Assembly: GCA_900759045.1 (NCBI GenBank)
Contig: CAAETU010000062.1
Span: 44,193-108,192, forward strand
DNA: 64,000 nt
Reading direction: 5' to 3'
DNA from: an uncultured Collinsella sp.
GTDB taxonomy: Bacteria; Actinomycetota; Coriobacteriia; Coriobacteriales; Coriobacteriaceae
The position numbers and the translations under genes were made by a program. Shown here piece by piece: positions 23,993 through 33,389 of this stretch (within the stretch, counting starts at the first letter, position 1; every line of letters begins with the position of its first letter). The notes under the pieces were generated by a model, which had not been told where the DNA came from, made no database searches, and was given only the letters and a program-made list of their open reading frames with translations.

Positions 23993-24928
23993 TTATGCGT
24001 CCTTCATCTTGACGTCGAGGGCGTCGCGCAGACCGTCACCCAGCAGGGTGAAGGCGAGCACCGTCGAGAGAATTGCCAGACCGGGCATGATCATCATCCA
24101 GGGAGCGGTCAGAAGATACTGCTGACCGTCCTGAATCATGGAGCCCCACGAAGGCGTAGGCGGAATAACGCCCATGCCGAGGAAGGACAGAGCGGACTCG
24201 GTCAGAATGGCGCCACCAATGTTCATGGTCGCGTAGACCACGATGGAGGCGACGGAGTTTGGGAAGATGTGACGAACGACGATGCGGGCATCGGATGCAC
24301 CCATCGCACGCGCAGCGTCAACATAGTCGTTTTCCTTGACCGTCAGGATTGCAGATCGGAAGACGCGCGCAATCGAAGGCCAGCCGAGAATACCGATGGC
24401 GATAAAGACGTTCTGAAGACCACGGCCGATAACGGCGATCATGGCGACGACGAACAGCACGTACGGGAACGCCAGGAAGATATCCGCACAGCGCATGATG
24501 ATCGTATCCCAGATGCCGCCGTAGAAACCGGCCAGGGCGCCCATGACCAGACCGATCAACGTGGAGATGGCGGTGGCCATAATGCCGACGGACAGCGAAA
24601 CGCGTGCACCGTAGATAACACGGACGAGAATGTCGCGACCGAGGGCATCGGTGCCAAACGGGTGCTCGGCACACGGAGCCAGTAGCGATGTCTCGGCCAT
24701 GGTGGTCGAATCGGAAGCCGTCGGCGAACCGAGCCAGGGCTTAGTCCACAGATCTGCGGTCAGAGCAACCACAACGACGATGATGATCCAGCAGACACCG
24801 ATAACGGCGAGCTTGTTCTTACGAAGACGCTTAAAAGCGTCGCCCCACAGCGTGCGGGACTTGGCGGGAGCAGATGCAACCTTGGTGGCGGTAGCCTGCT
24901 CCTGAGACTGAGAATCAGTTTCCTGCAT
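23993..24928 (-). CDS. oppC: Oligopeptide ABC transporter permease OppC
   Basis: 311 residues. A cytoplasmic N-terminus, then the OppC_N transmembrane segment (LAVIGVCWIIIVVVVALTAD), a periplasmic-type loop with HPFGTDALGRDILVRVIYGA and the permease core with the EAA loop (AARAMGASDARIVVRHIFPN). The FGTDxxGRD motif is characteristic of DppC/OppC. It pairs with OppB 14 nt upstream. Confidence 0.92.
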   Translation of the reverse strand: MQETDSQSQEQATATKVASAPAKSRTLWGDAFKRLRKNKLAVIGVCWIIIVVVVALTADLWTKPWLGSPTASDSTTMAETSLLAPCAEHPFGTDALGRDILVRVIYGARVSLSVGIMATAISTLIGLVMGALAGFYGGIWDTIIMRCADIFLAFPYVLFVVAMIAVIGRGLQNVFIAIGILGWPSIARVFRSAILTVKENDYVDAARAMGASDARIVVRHIFPNSVASIVVYATMNIGGAILTESALSFLGMGVIPPTPSWGSMIQDGQQYLLTAPWMMIMPGLAILSTVLAFTLLGDGLRDALDVKMKDA

Positions 24929-24942
24929 GAGACGTACCTCCC

Positions 24943-25980
24943 TTAGGCCTTATCCGACGGACCGCCAAGGCGGATGCGCGGGTCGAGGAATGCATAGCTA
25001 ATGTCGACGAGCAGGTTGATCACCATGACGACGACGACGATGAGCGTAACGCCGCCCATAACGATGGGCCAGTCACGCATGCTAATGGCGCGATAGACCT
25101 CATAGCCGATACCGGGCCAGTTAAAGACCGTCTCTGTCAGGATGGCGCCCGAAAGCATGCCGCCAAAGTCGACACCAATATAGGTAACGACGGGGATGAG
25201 TGCATTCTTAAGCGCATGCTTGATGATGATCGCACGATTGGAGAGACCCTTGGCCTTTGCCGTACGGATGTAATCCTGGTTCATGACGTCAAGCAGCTGC
25301 GAGCGCATGATGCGCGCAGCATAAGCGGTCGAAACCGAAGCCAGCGTAATGGTCGGAAGCACATAGTGCATCCAATCCTGATACTGAGAGCTGGAACCGC
25401 CGGCACCCGAGATCGGCATGGAGATTGCACCGCCCGTGGCGTCCTTGAGGATGACGCCAAAGAACAGCTGCAGCAACATACCGAGCCAGAAAGCCGGGAC
25501 CGCAACGAGGATCGACGTGGTGAGCGTTACCAAAATATCCCAGAAGGAATAACGCTTTACCGCCGAAATGATACCCGCACCGATACCCATAATTGCCTCG
25601 AGCACGATGGCGCACGCGGCAAGTTTGACCGTATACGGATACTTCTGGGCAAAGATATCCGTAACCGGCAGCTTGCGCTGATACGAATTGCCCAGATCGC
25701 CATGAAGCAGACCGTTCATGTAATACAAGTAACGGTCCACGAGCGACGTTTGAACGGGGTCGCCGTTCTCGTCAAGGATCGCGTTGCCGTCCTCGTCCGT
25801 CTGGACCAGGTGATAGCGGACGCGAAGCTGAAGCTCTACCTCGGGGGACAGAGCCTTGTCTCCACCGATCAGCTTGATCGGATCTCCCGGCACGATATTC
25901 TGGAGGGCGAACAGAATCAGCGTAACGCCCAAAAACACCGGGATGAACTGAAGCACACGTTTAACGATGTACTTACCCAT
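24943..25980 (-). CDS. oppB: Oligopeptide ABC transporter permease OppB
   Basis: 345 residues: first membrane helix in VLQFIPVFLGVTLILFALQN, a large extracytoplasmic loop with VDRYLYYMNGLLHGDLGNSY, and the EAA loop TAKAKGLSNRAIIIKHALKN, then GPGIG-like WPGIGYEVYRAI. The standard DppB/OppB layout. A strong hairpin upstream (26011-26040) separates it from oppA. Confidence 0.92.
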   Translation of the reverse strand: MGKYIVKRVLQFIPVFLGVTLILFALQNIVPGDPIKLIGGDKALSPEVELQLRVRYHLVQTDEDGNAILDENGDPVQTSLVDRYLYYMNGLLHGDLGNSYQRKLPVTDIFAQKYPYTVKLAACAIVLEAIMGIGAGIISAVKRYSFWDILVTLTTSILVAVPAFWLGMLLQLFFGVILKDATGGAISMPISGAGGSSSQYQDWMHYVLPTITLASVSTAYAARIMRSQLLDVMNQDYIRTAKAKGLSNRAIIIKHALKNALIPVVTYIGVDFGGMLSGAILTETVFNWPGIGYEVYRAISMRDWPIVMGGVTLIVVVVMVINLLVDISYAFLDPRIRLGGPSDKA

Positions 25981-26010
25981 ACCACTCCCCTATCTAGGGA
26001 TTAACCTAAA

Positions 26011-26040
26011 TGGGATGCCGATCGCCAGACCGGCATCCCA
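26011..26040 (-). terminator. Hairpin between oppA and oppB
   Basis: TGGGATGCCG-10-nt loop-CGGCATCCCA, a perfect 10-bp stem without a T-run. In transporter operons such hairpins let the binding protein be made in excess of the permease. Confidence 0.65.
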
Positions 26041-26136
26041 AAATTACCATCAGCCAGTTTACCCCAGGTTAGGGAGAACTGTATGTTTCCCATGAGGTCT
26101 ACGTAAATACTTGACCCTCACGGAAGCTGCAAACTC

Positions 26137-27813
26137 TTAGGCGAGCTCAGCGGTACCCAGATCGGCGTGCTTCTGCGGATCGACATAGAGGTGCTTGATG
26201 CGATCGGAGCCGGCGACAGTGTGCGTGTAGAACATAATCGGGATGACCGGGCAGTCGGCAGCGACCATTGCGTCGGCCTCCTGCATCTTGGCGACGCGCT
26301 CCTCATCGTCAACAATAGTACGAGCCTCGTCGACCTTGGCGTCGAACTCGGGGTTGCTGTAACCAGAGCGGTTGTCGCCACCGAGGGAGTCGGAGTGGAA
26401 CAGCGGATACAGGAAGTTGTCCATGATCGGGTAGTCGGCAATCCAACCCAGACGACCGAACTGATAGTTAAAGTTCTGATACTGCTCGAGCAGGGCAGAC
26501 CACTCGGGGGTATCGGAGACAGCGGTAACACCAACCTTGGCGAGGTCGCCGATGATGGACTCCATGATCTCCTTGTGACCGCCGTCCTGGTTGTAGGAAA
26601 GGGTCACGCTAATGCCACGATCGCCGTTAGCGCCAGCGGGAGCAACCTTGTCGAGGTACTCGTTAGCCTTGTCGACATCGTAGGCGCAGAACTCCCATGC
26701 GCCCTCCTTGTAGCCATCGATGCCCGGAGGAACAATGCCGTCGGCAGGGGTACGGGTACCCTTGAAGATGGTCTTGCAGATGGCCTCACGGTTGATGGCC
26801 AGGGAGATACCCCTACGCAGGTCGGCGTTGTTGAACGGCTCGGCCGTGGTGTTGCAGGTCAGATAGTACGTGGAAGGCTCGGCGCCGAGCAGCATGCGCT
26901 CGCCGTCTCCCATGGTGTAGCCGTCCTTGGACACGCCGCGATCCTTCTTGGCGGCATCAATCTGAGCGACGGGAACGTCGCAGACATCGAGGTTACCCGC
27001 CTGGAACTCCTTGTAAGCGGTCTCCATGTCCTTGATGACCTGGAAGTGGATGCCATCGATCTTGGCCTTGTCGCCATAGTAATCGTCGAACTTCTTGACG
27101 TTGATCTCCTGGCCATCCTCCCACTTGCCGTCCATCATGAACGGGCCGTTACCGACCGGGGCAAGGTAGAAGCTCTTGACATCGGACTCGGCGCACTCGG
27201 GAACCGGGGCCAGAGCCGGGTGAGAGGCGACGAAGGGGAAGTCGGCGTAAGCGGAAGCCAGCTTGACGACGAGGGTCTCATCGTCGGGGCAGGTAACACC
27301 GCTGAGCTCGGTAGCGTTACCGGCAAGCAGATCGTCATAGCCCTCGACCATGGAGAGGTGATAGGAGACCTCGGAAGGGCCGTACTCGGTAGCGACAGCC
27401 GACTTGGTGTTGACCAGACGCTCCCAACCGAGCTTGAAGGACTTGGAGGTAACGTCGTCACCGTTGTGGAACTTGGCCTTCTTGATCTTGAAGGTAAACT
27501 CGGTGGCGTCGTCGTTGGACTCAAAGGACTCGCAAGCCAGCGGAACAATCTCGCCCTTCTCGGCGTCGTAAGAGGTCAGAGCATCAAAGAGCTGGTACTC
27601 GACCTGAGTGCCCTGGTCCTCCTGGACATTGTAGGGGTCGATGCAGACCGGGTTGTTGATGTAGAAGTTCAGCTTCGAACCGGACTCAGAACCGGAAGCG
27701 TCGCCGCCCTTCTTGCCGCATGCGGCAAGAAAAGCCATGGAGCTCGCAGCAAGGGTACCGCCGACAAAGGCGCGACGACCCATAACGGGCTGGTGGAACA
27801 TAGAATCAGCCAT
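26137..27813 (-). CDS. oppA: Oligopeptide-binding lipoprotein OppA
   Basis: 558 residues, SBP family 5. The N-terminus has twin arginines (MGRRAFVGGTLAASSMAFLA) and a lipobox LAAC, so it is a lipoprotein that may use the Tat route. SBP_bac_5 features follow: FNNADLRRGISLAINREAI and RLGWIADYPIMDNFLYPLFH near the C-terminus. It captures peptides for OppBCDF. ATG 27813 follows AAGGAGGA. The 294-bp upstream region holds only a TTGACC-like element near 27975 and the secG terminator. Confidence 0.92.
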   Translation of the reverse strand: MADSMFHQPVMGRRAFVGGTLAASSMAFLAACGKKGGDASGSESGSKLNFYINNPVCIDPYNVQEDQGTQVEYQLFDALTSYDAEKGEIVPLACESFESNDDATEFTFKIKKAKFHNGDDVTSKSFKLGWERLVNTKSAVATEYGPSEVSYHLSMVEGYDDLLAGNATELSGVTCPDDETLVVKLASAYADFPFVASHPALAPVPECAESDVKSFYLAPVGNGPFMMDGKWEDGQEINVKKFDDYYGDKAKIDGIHFQVIKDMETAYKEFQAGNLDVCDVPVAQIDAAKKDRGVSKDGYTMGDGERMLLGAEPSTYYLTCNTTAEPFNNADLRRGISLAINREAICKTIFKGTRTPADGIVPPGIDGYKEGAWEFCAYDVDKANEYLDKVAPAGANGDRGISVTLSYNQDGGHKEIMESIIGDLAKVGVTAVSDTPEWSALLEQYQNFNYQFGRLGWIADYPIMDNFLYPLFHSDSLGGDNRSGYSNPEFDAKVDEARTIVDDEERVAKMQEADAMVAADCPVIPIMFYTHTVAGSDRIKHLYVDPQKHADLGTAELA

Positions 27814-28054
27814 GCCATCCTCCTTATGAGATAGGACAAAGAAATGTTCAGTCGGACACATGTCGAGACAATCCGATCCGAACCATCAAAACGCCGCCCG
27901 TTGCTATGGCTGGTTATGCACAACGAACCAACGTTTCTCAATACAGTAGCGCATTTTATGCACGATTTGGGGCTAATTCCGGTCAACGGTCGAGAATTTC
28001 TTTAGTTGAGCGAAGTATGTGGGGATATTTTGGCTCTGTTACAAATATGTAAAC

Positions 28055-28081
28055 AAAAAGGGTCCCGCACTTGCGGAACCC
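28055..28081 (-). terminator. Intrinsic terminator of secG
   Basis: On the minus strand GGGTTCCGCA-2 nt-TGCGGGACCC (one G-U) is followed by TTTTTG, 26 nt past the secG stop. Confidence 0.85.
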
Positions 28082-28107
28082 TTTTCAAGTATTTATGTGG
28101 CTCGTGC

Positions 28108-28362
28108 TTAGTAGCCGACGATACCCTGCGGGAAGAAGAACATGCACAGGACGACACACACGGCAAAAACGACGGCCATAATTACCGTCAGGCGATCGAG
28201 GTTCTGCTCCATGACGCCCGTGGCAGAGCTGGAGTTATACAGCGAGCTAGCGATCATATCCGAAACGCCGGTGCCCTTACCAGAGTGCATCAGGACGAGA
28301 ATCGTCAGCGCCACGGCAGAGACAGCCCAAACGACAAACAGAAGAATCTGAAACGGACCCAT
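28108..28362 (-). CDS. secG: Preprotein translocase subunit SecG
   Basis: 84 residues with two membrane segments (ILLFVVWAVSAVALTILVLM and LTVIMAVVFAVCVVLCMFFF) flanking the cytoplasmic loop HSGKGTGVSDMIASSLYNSS, as in SecG, the small accessory subunit of SecYEG. It follows gpmI after a terminator, matching the conserved actinobacterial gap-pgk-tpiA-secG order with gpmI added. Confidence 0.9.
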   Translation of the reverse strand: MGPFQILLFVVWAVSAVALTILVLMHSGKGTGVSDMIASSLYNSSSATGVMEQNLDRLTVIMAVVFAVCVVLCMFFFPQGIVGY

Positions 28363-28460
28363 AGATAAGCTCCTTAATAGAACAATTCAAACACCAGTAC
28401 TGTACCACAACCCCCAGCACTCCCCCATCAGCCATTTGGTGACGAGGTAGAAATAGCGCA

Positions 28461-28493
28461 AAAAAGGGGGTTGTCCGGTTGTGGACAACCCCC
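28461..28493 (-). terminator. Intrinsic terminator of the pgk-tpiA-gpmI unit
   Basis: GGGGGTTGTCC-6 nt-GGACAACCCCC (28466-28493), followed on the minus strand by TTTTTTG. Confidence 0.9.
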
Positions 28494-28520
28494 TTACTAG
28501 AAAACGGTATTTGTTTTCTA

Positions 28521-30074
28521 TTAGGCCTCGGTGGCGAGTACGCGACCCGTCATCTCGGCGGAAGGCTCAATACCAGCCATGGTGAGCATGGTCGGAGCGA
28601 TATCGGAAAGACGGCCGTCCTCGATACCGGTGAGCTGTGCCTTCTCATCAACGATGATGAACGGCACGCGGTTGGTGGTGTGAGCCGTGAACGGATGCTT
28701 GGAACCGTCGGAAGCAACGTCAAACATGTGATCGGCGTTGCCGTGATCGGCGGTAATCAGCGCAAAGCCGCCCTTAGCGAGAATCGCCGGGACAACCTTG
28801 GACAGGGCATCGTCAACAGCCTCGACGGCCTTAACGGCAGCGTCGAAGACACCGGTGTGACCAACCATGTCGCAGTTTGCGAAGTTCACGATGTAGAAAT
28901 CAGCGCGATCCTCGTTGATGGCGGCGACAAGCTTCTCGGTAACCTCGGGAGCGCTCATCTCAGGTTGCAGGTCGTAGGTAGCGACCTTGGGAGAAGCGAC
29001 GAGCACGCGCTCCTCGCCCTCCTTGGGCTCCTCGATGCCGCCGTTGAGGAAGAACGTCACGTGGGCGTACTTCTCGGTCTCGGCGGTGTGCAGCTGCTTC
29101 AGGCCATTGGCGGCGATAACGTCGGCCAGAACGTTCTCGGGGAACGTCTTGGGGAAGGCGACCTCGACGTCAAACGTCGGGTCGTACTCGGTCATCGTCA
29201 CAAAGTGCGAAAGCTTGATCTGCTCGCGCTCAAAGCCGTCGAACTCCTTGTCCGTGAACACGCGAGTCATCTGACGAGCGCGGTCGGGACGGAAGTTGAA
29301 GAAGATGGCCGCGTCGCCCTCGTGGATGCCCTCGTTGTGGGCAGCGAAGGGCTCGACGAACTCGTCGCCGCGCGGATCCTTCTCGTAGTAGGCCTTGATA
29401 CCGGCAACAGGGTCGGTATCGGCATCGGATGCGTTGACCATGACATCGTAGGCGCGCTGGATGCGCTCCCAACGGTTGTCGCGGTCCATGGCCCAATAAC
29501 GGCCCGAGACGGTGGCAACGCGAGCGTCGCAACCGGTCTCCTCGGAGATCTTAGCCAGGAAGGCGCAGAACTCACTCATGTAACCGGCACCGGACTGCGG
29601 GTCAACGTCGCGACCATCCATGAAGGCGTGGACGCGAACGGTCTTGACACCGTGCTCGGCAGCCATCTTGACCAGAGCCTCGACGTGGCTCATATGAGAA
29701 TGAACACCGCCAGGGCTCATAAGGCCCATGAGGTGGAGAGTCTTGCCGTCAGCCTTGACGTCGTCCATAGCCTTGACGAAGACCTCGTTCTTGGCGATGG
29801 AGCCGTCCTTGATGGCATTGTTGATGCGCGAAAGCTCCTGGAACACGATGCGGCCGGCACCGATGTTGAGGTGACCCACCTCGGAGTTGCCCATCTGGCC
29901 ATCGGGAAGACCCACGTCCTCGCCCGAAGCGCCGAGCGTGGTGTGGGGGTACTTCTCGTACAGGCTATCGAGGAAGGGCGTCTTGGCAGCGGCGACGGCG
30001 TTCTCGCCATCGGCCGGAGCCAGGCCGCAACCATCCATGATGATCAGGAGTGCAGGAAGATGACGCTGTGCCAT
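28521..30074 (-). CDS. gpmI: Cofactor-independent phosphoglycerate mutase
   Basis: 517 residues. The alkaline-phosphatase-like start LLIIMDGCGLAP, the phosphoserine site MGNSEVGHLNIGAGR, and metal ligands in HAFMDGRDVDP, NCDMVGHTGVFD and TADHGNADHM identify iPGM. It interconverts 3- and 2-phosphoglycerate using manganese. It follows tpiA by 5 nt, so it is cotranscribed with pgk and tpiA. Confidence 0.95.
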   Translation of the reverse strand: MAQRHLPALLIIMDGCGLAPADGENAVAAAKTPFLDSLYEKYPHTTLGASGEDVGLPDGQMGNSEVGHLNIGAGRIVFQELSRINNAIKDGSIAKNEVFVKAMDDVKADGKTLHLMGLMSPGGVHSHMSHVEALVKMAAEHGVKTVRVHAFMDGRDVDPQSGAGYMSEFCAFLAKISEETGCDARVATVSGRYWAMDRDNRWERIQRAYDVMVNASDADTDPVAGIKAYYEKDPRGDEFVEPFAAHNEGIHEGDAAIFFNFRPDRARQMTRVFTDKEFDGFEREQIKLSHFVTMTEYDPTFDVEVAFPKTFPENVLADVIAANGLKQLHTAETEKYAHVTFFLNGGIEEPKEGEERVLVASPKVATYDLQPEMSAPEVTEKLVAAINEDRADFYIVNFANCDMVGHTGVFDAAVKAVEAVDDALSKVVPAILAKGGFALITADHGNADHMFDVASDGSKHPFTAHTTNRVPFIIVDEKAQLTGIEDGRLSDIAPTMLTMAGIEPSAEMTGRVLATEA

Positions 30075-30079
30075 ATGTC

Positions 30080-30847
30080 CTACTCGCCTGCCTTGACGAC
30101 CATAGAGGCGAAGTCGGCAGCCTTGAGCGAAGCGCCGCCCACGAGGGCGCCGTCGACGTCGGGCTTGGCGACGAGCTCGGCGATGTTGCCGGGCTTGGCA
30201 GAGCCACCATAGAGAACGCGGATGCCGTCGGCGAGCTCCTCACCGAACATCTCCTTGAGGGTCTCACGGATAGCGCCGCAGACCTCCTGAGCGTCCTCGG
30301 CGGTAGCGGTCTTGCCGGTGCCGATGGCCCAGATGGGCTCGTAGGCGACGACGACCTGCTTGGGGCAAGTGATCTCGAGACCCTCGAGACCAGCCTTGAC
30401 CTGGTTCACGACGTGCTCGACATAGGTGCCGGCCTCGCGGACCTCAAGGGACTCGCCGCAGCAGAAGACAGGAACAAGACCGGCGGCAACGAGGGCCTTG
30501 GCCTTCTTGTTCTGATCCTCGTCGGTCTCGTGGAAGTAATCACGACGCTCGGAGTGACCGATGATGCAGTAGGTGCAGCCAGCGGACTTGAGCATGTCGC
30601 AAGAAGACTCACCGGTGAAGGCACCCTTGGCCTCCCAGTACACGTTCTGTGCACCGAGGGCGATGGGGGCAGCCTGAATACGGTCATGAACCGTGGTGAT
30701 GTCGATGGTCGGAGGGCAGACGAGCACCTCGACGCCAGCCGGAACCTCGGGCAGAGCCTGAGCCAGCTCGTCGGCGAGCTTGGCGGCCTCGGCGACGTCG
30801 TTGTTCATCTTCCAGTTACCAGCGATAAGAAGGGTGCGATTAGGCAT
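30080..30847 (-). CDS. tpiA: Triosephosphate isomerase
   Basis: 255 residues: substrate lysine in AGNWKMN, catalytic His in IIGHSERR, catalytic Glu in VAYEPIWAIGTGKTA, and phosphate-binding GGSAKPGN. The ATG overlaps the pgk stop by 8 nt (ATGCCTAA), indicating translational coupling; GGAGTGGAGG precedes it. Confidence 0.96.
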   Translation of the reverse strand: MPNRTLLIAGNWKMNNDVAEAAKLADELAQALPEVPAGVEVLVCPPTIDITTVHDRIQAAPIALGAQNVYWEAKGAFTGESSCDMLKSAGCTYCIIGHSERRDYFHETDEDQNKKAKALVAAGLVPVFCCGESLEVREAGTYVEHVVNQVKAGLEGLEITCPKQVVVAYEPIWAIGTGKTATAEDAQEVCGAIRETLKEMFGEELADGIRVLYGGSAKPGNIAELVAKPDVDGALVGGASLKAADFASMVVKAGE

Positions 30848-32030
30848 CGAGAAGCGCCTCCACTCCGGGCAGGGCCTTACCCTCGACGAGCTCCATGGAA
30901 GCGCCACCACCGGTAGAGATCCAGCTCATCTTGTCGGCCAGGTTGAACTTGTTGACGGCTGCGACAGAGTCGCCACCACCGATGATCGAGGTGCAATCAG
31001 CCTCGGCGACAGCCTCGGCGATAGCCTGGGTGCCGTGAGCGAAGTTATCGAACTCGAAGACGCCCATGGGGCCATTCCAGAACACAGTCTTGGCACCCTT
31101 GACAGCCTCGGCGTAGAGCTCCTCGGTCTTGGGGCCGATGTCCATACCCTCACGGTCGTCGGGGATAGCGTCGGAAGCGACAACCTCGGGGACAGCGTCC
31201 TCGCCAAAGTGATCAGCAACGCGGTTGTCGATGGGGAGCAGGATCTTGACGCCCTTCTCCTCGGCCTTCTTGAGCATCTCACCGGCGCGCTCGACCCAGT
31301 CCTCTTCCTTGAGGGACTGACCGACGGACAGGCCCTGAGCTAGGAAGAAGGTGTAGGCCATGCCGCCACCGATGATCAGGGTATCAGCGGAGTCGATGAG
31401 GTGATCGAGAACGCCGATCTTGGAGGAAACCTTGGAACCGCCGACGATGGCGACGAAGGGGCGCTCGGGCTCGGCGAAGATGCCGGTCAGCGTGTCGACC
31501 TCCTTCTCGAGCAGGAAGCCGGCGACGGCAGGCAGGTAAGCGGCGGGGCCCACGACGGAACCCTGGGCGCGGTGTGCGGTGCCGAAGGCATCGAGAACGA
31601 AGACGTCACCATAGGAAGCGAGCTTCTTGGCGATCTCGGGATCGTTCTTCTTCTCACGCTTGTCAAAACGGACGTTCTCGAGAACGAGGACCTTGCCCGG
31701 CTCGACGGCGGCGACAGCCTCGGCGGCCTTCTCGCCATACGTGTCGGCAACAAAAGCAACGTCAAGGCCAGAGAGCTCAGCAAGCTTCTTGGCGACAGGC
31801 TCGAGGGAAAGCTCGGGCTGGAAGCCGGTGCCCTCGGGACGGCCGAGGTGGCTCATGAGGATGACGCGAGCGTTGTGCTCAACGAGGTAGTTGATGGTGG
31901 GCAGGGCAGCCTTGATACGGGTGGTGTCGCCAACGACGCCATCCTTGATAGGCACGTTAAAGTCAACGCGGACGAGAACGCGCTTTCCGTCGACATCGAT
32001 GTCGCGGACGGTCTTCTTGGTAAAGGCCAT
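30840..32030 (-). CDS. pgk: Phosphoglycerate kinase
   Basis: 396 residues. The N-terminal RVLVRVDFNVP, HLGRPEG, and nucleotide-binding GGSKVSSKIGVLDHLI and GGGDSVAA motifs are typical. It makes ATP from 1,3-bisphosphoglycerate. ATG 32030 follows GAAAGGT. It is the first gene of pgk-tpiA-gpmI and is separated from gap by a terminator. Confidence 0.96.
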   Translation of the reverse strand: MAFTKKTVRDIDVDGKRVLVRVDFNVPIKDGVVGDTTRIKAALPTINYLVEHNARVILMSHLGRPEGTGFQPELSLEPVAKKLAELSGLDVAFVADTYGEKAAEAVAAVEPGKVLVLENVRFDKREKKNDPEIAKKLASYGDVFVLDAFGTAHRAQGSVVGPAAYLPAVAGFLLEKEVDTLTGIFAEPERPFVAIVGGSKVSSKIGVLDHLIDSADTLIIGGGMAYTFFLAQGLSVGQSLKEEDWVERAGEMLKKAEEKGVKILLPIDNRVADHFGEDAVPEVVASDAIPDDREGMDIGPKTEELYAEAVKGAKTVFWNGPMGVFEFDNFAHGTQAIAEAVAEADCTSIIGGGDSVAAVNKFNLADKMSWISTGGGASMELVEGKALPGVEALLDA

Positions 32031-32083
32031 GTTTGCTTCTACCTTTCGTACGTGTCTGCCTCCCATTACGGCAGACGATTTCT

Positions 32084-32133
32084 TATAAAAAGGGCGCGAC
32101 CCTAGGGTGTAAGCCCTATAAGGCCGCGCCCTT
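32084..32133 (-). terminator. Terminator of gap
   Basis: AGGGCGCG (32091) and its complement near 32125-32132 close a two-part hairpin, with CCCTAG-type pairing inside; the minus strand then reads TTTTTATA. It lies between gap and pgk. Confidence 0.8.
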
Positions 32134-32170
32134 CTTTAGACGCTCAACGAGCTATTCGCTAAAAGCTAAA

Positions 32171-33196
32171 TTAAGCAACGAACTTCTCGAAGTACTTGAT
32201 GGTGCGGACCATCTGAGAGGTGTAGGAGTTCTCGTTGTCGTACCAAGAGGTGACCTGAACGAGGGTCTGGCCGTTGCCGAGGTCAGAGCACATGGTCTGA
32301 GTGGCGTCGAAGATGGAGCCGTGGGTCTCGCCGACGATGTCGCGGGAGACGATCTGGTCCTCGTTGTAGGCGAAGGTCTCGGAGATGGTGGCAGCGTAGG
32401 CCTTCATAGCAGCGTTGACCTCGTCGACGGTGACCTTCTTGTCAACGACGGCGTAGAGGTTGGTCAGCGAGCCGGTCGGCGTCGGGACGCGCTGGGCGGC
32501 ACCGATGAGCTTGCCGTTGAGCTCGGGGAGAACCAGGCCGATGGCCTTGGCAGCGCCCGTGGTGTTCGGGACGATGTTCTCGGAGCAGGCGCGGGAGCGA
32601 CGGAAGTTGCCCTTGCGCTGCGGGCCGTCGAGCGGCATCTGGTCGCCGGTGAAGGCGTGGATGGTGGTCATGATGCCGGACACGATGGGAGCGAAGTCGT
32701 TCAGACCCTTGGCCATCGGGGCGAGGCAGTTGGTGGTGCAGGAAGCAGCGGAGATGATGTTGTCCTCAGCGGTCAGCGTCTCATGGTTGACGTTGTACAC
32801 GATGGTGGGCAGATCGCTGCCGGCCGGAGCGGAGATGACGACCTTCTTGGCGCCAGCGTTGATGTGGGCCTGAGCCTTAGCCTTGCTGGTGTAGAAGCCG
32901 GTGCACTCGAGAACGACGTCGACGTCAAGGTCGCCCCAAGGCAGGTTGTTAGCGTCGGCCTCCTTGTAGATCTTGATCTCCTTGCCGTCAACGGTGATGG
33001 AATCCTCGCCAGCAACGACCTCGTGATCGCGAGCATAGTTGCCCTGCGTGGAGTCGTACTTCAGCAGGTAAGCGAGCATATCGGGAGAGGTGAGGTCGTT
33101 GATAGCGACGATCTCGGAGCCCTCATGACCGAACATCTGACGGAAAGCCAGACGACCGATGCGACCGAAGCCGTTAATAGCAACCTTTACTGCCAT
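32171..33196 (-). CDS. gap: Glyceraldehyde-3-phosphate dehydrogenase
   Basis: 341 residues. NAD-binding [15 protein letters not shown] at the N-terminus, catalytic cysteine in [13 protein letters not shown], and [13 protein letters not shown] and the C-terminal SWYDNE are standard. ATG 33196 follows CGAAAGGAGA. The upstream region holds a TATATT -10-like box near 33274-33279 and a perfect TTAAAACGTTTTAA palindrome (33331-33344), possibly an operator. Confidence 0.96.
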   Translation of the reverse strand: MAVKVAINGFGRIGRLAFRQMFGHEGSEIVAINDLTSPDMLAYLLKYDSTQGNYARDHEVVAGEDSITVDGKEIKIYKEADANNLPWGDLDVDVVLECTGFYTSKAKAQAHINAGAKKVVISAPAGSDLPTIVYNVNHETLTAEDNIISAASCTTNCLAPMAKGLNDFAPIVSGIMTTIHAFTGDQMPLDGPQRKGNFRRSRACSENIVPNTTGAAKAIGLVLPELNGKLIGAAQRVPTPTGSLTNLYAVVDKKVTVDEVNAAMKAYAATISETFAYNEDQIVSRDIVGETHGSIFDATQTMCSDLGNGQTLVQVTSWYDNENSYTSQMVRTIKYFEKFVA

Positions 33197-33330
33197 TGTG
33201 TCTCCTTTCGTAAGGCCCCCGCGAGCTACAGCGCCCGCCGTTGAGGCCCACAAACTAACCACTCGCCTAATATACCTTTTTTTTGACTTGAATTTCACGA
33301 GAATGCTCGAAATTGAAAATCAAATTTACG

Positions 33331-33344
33331 TTAAAACGTTTTAA
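33331..33344. promoter_or_regulatory. Perfect palindrome upstream of gap
   Basis: TTAAAACGTTTTAA, a 14-bp palindrome with a central CG of the kind bound by LacI-family regulators. A related AAACGTTTTA lies at the satA promoter (45973-45982). The regulator is unknown. Confidence 0.45.
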
Positions 33345-33389
33345 AGACTAAAATAGCAGCTAAATCCGTATATAAGTCGATACTTCAAA

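Noticed and set aside
26167..27834. A 555-codon plus-strand frame opposite oppA
   Set aside because: oppA has a lipobox, family motifs and a strong ribosome binding site; the opposite frame has none.
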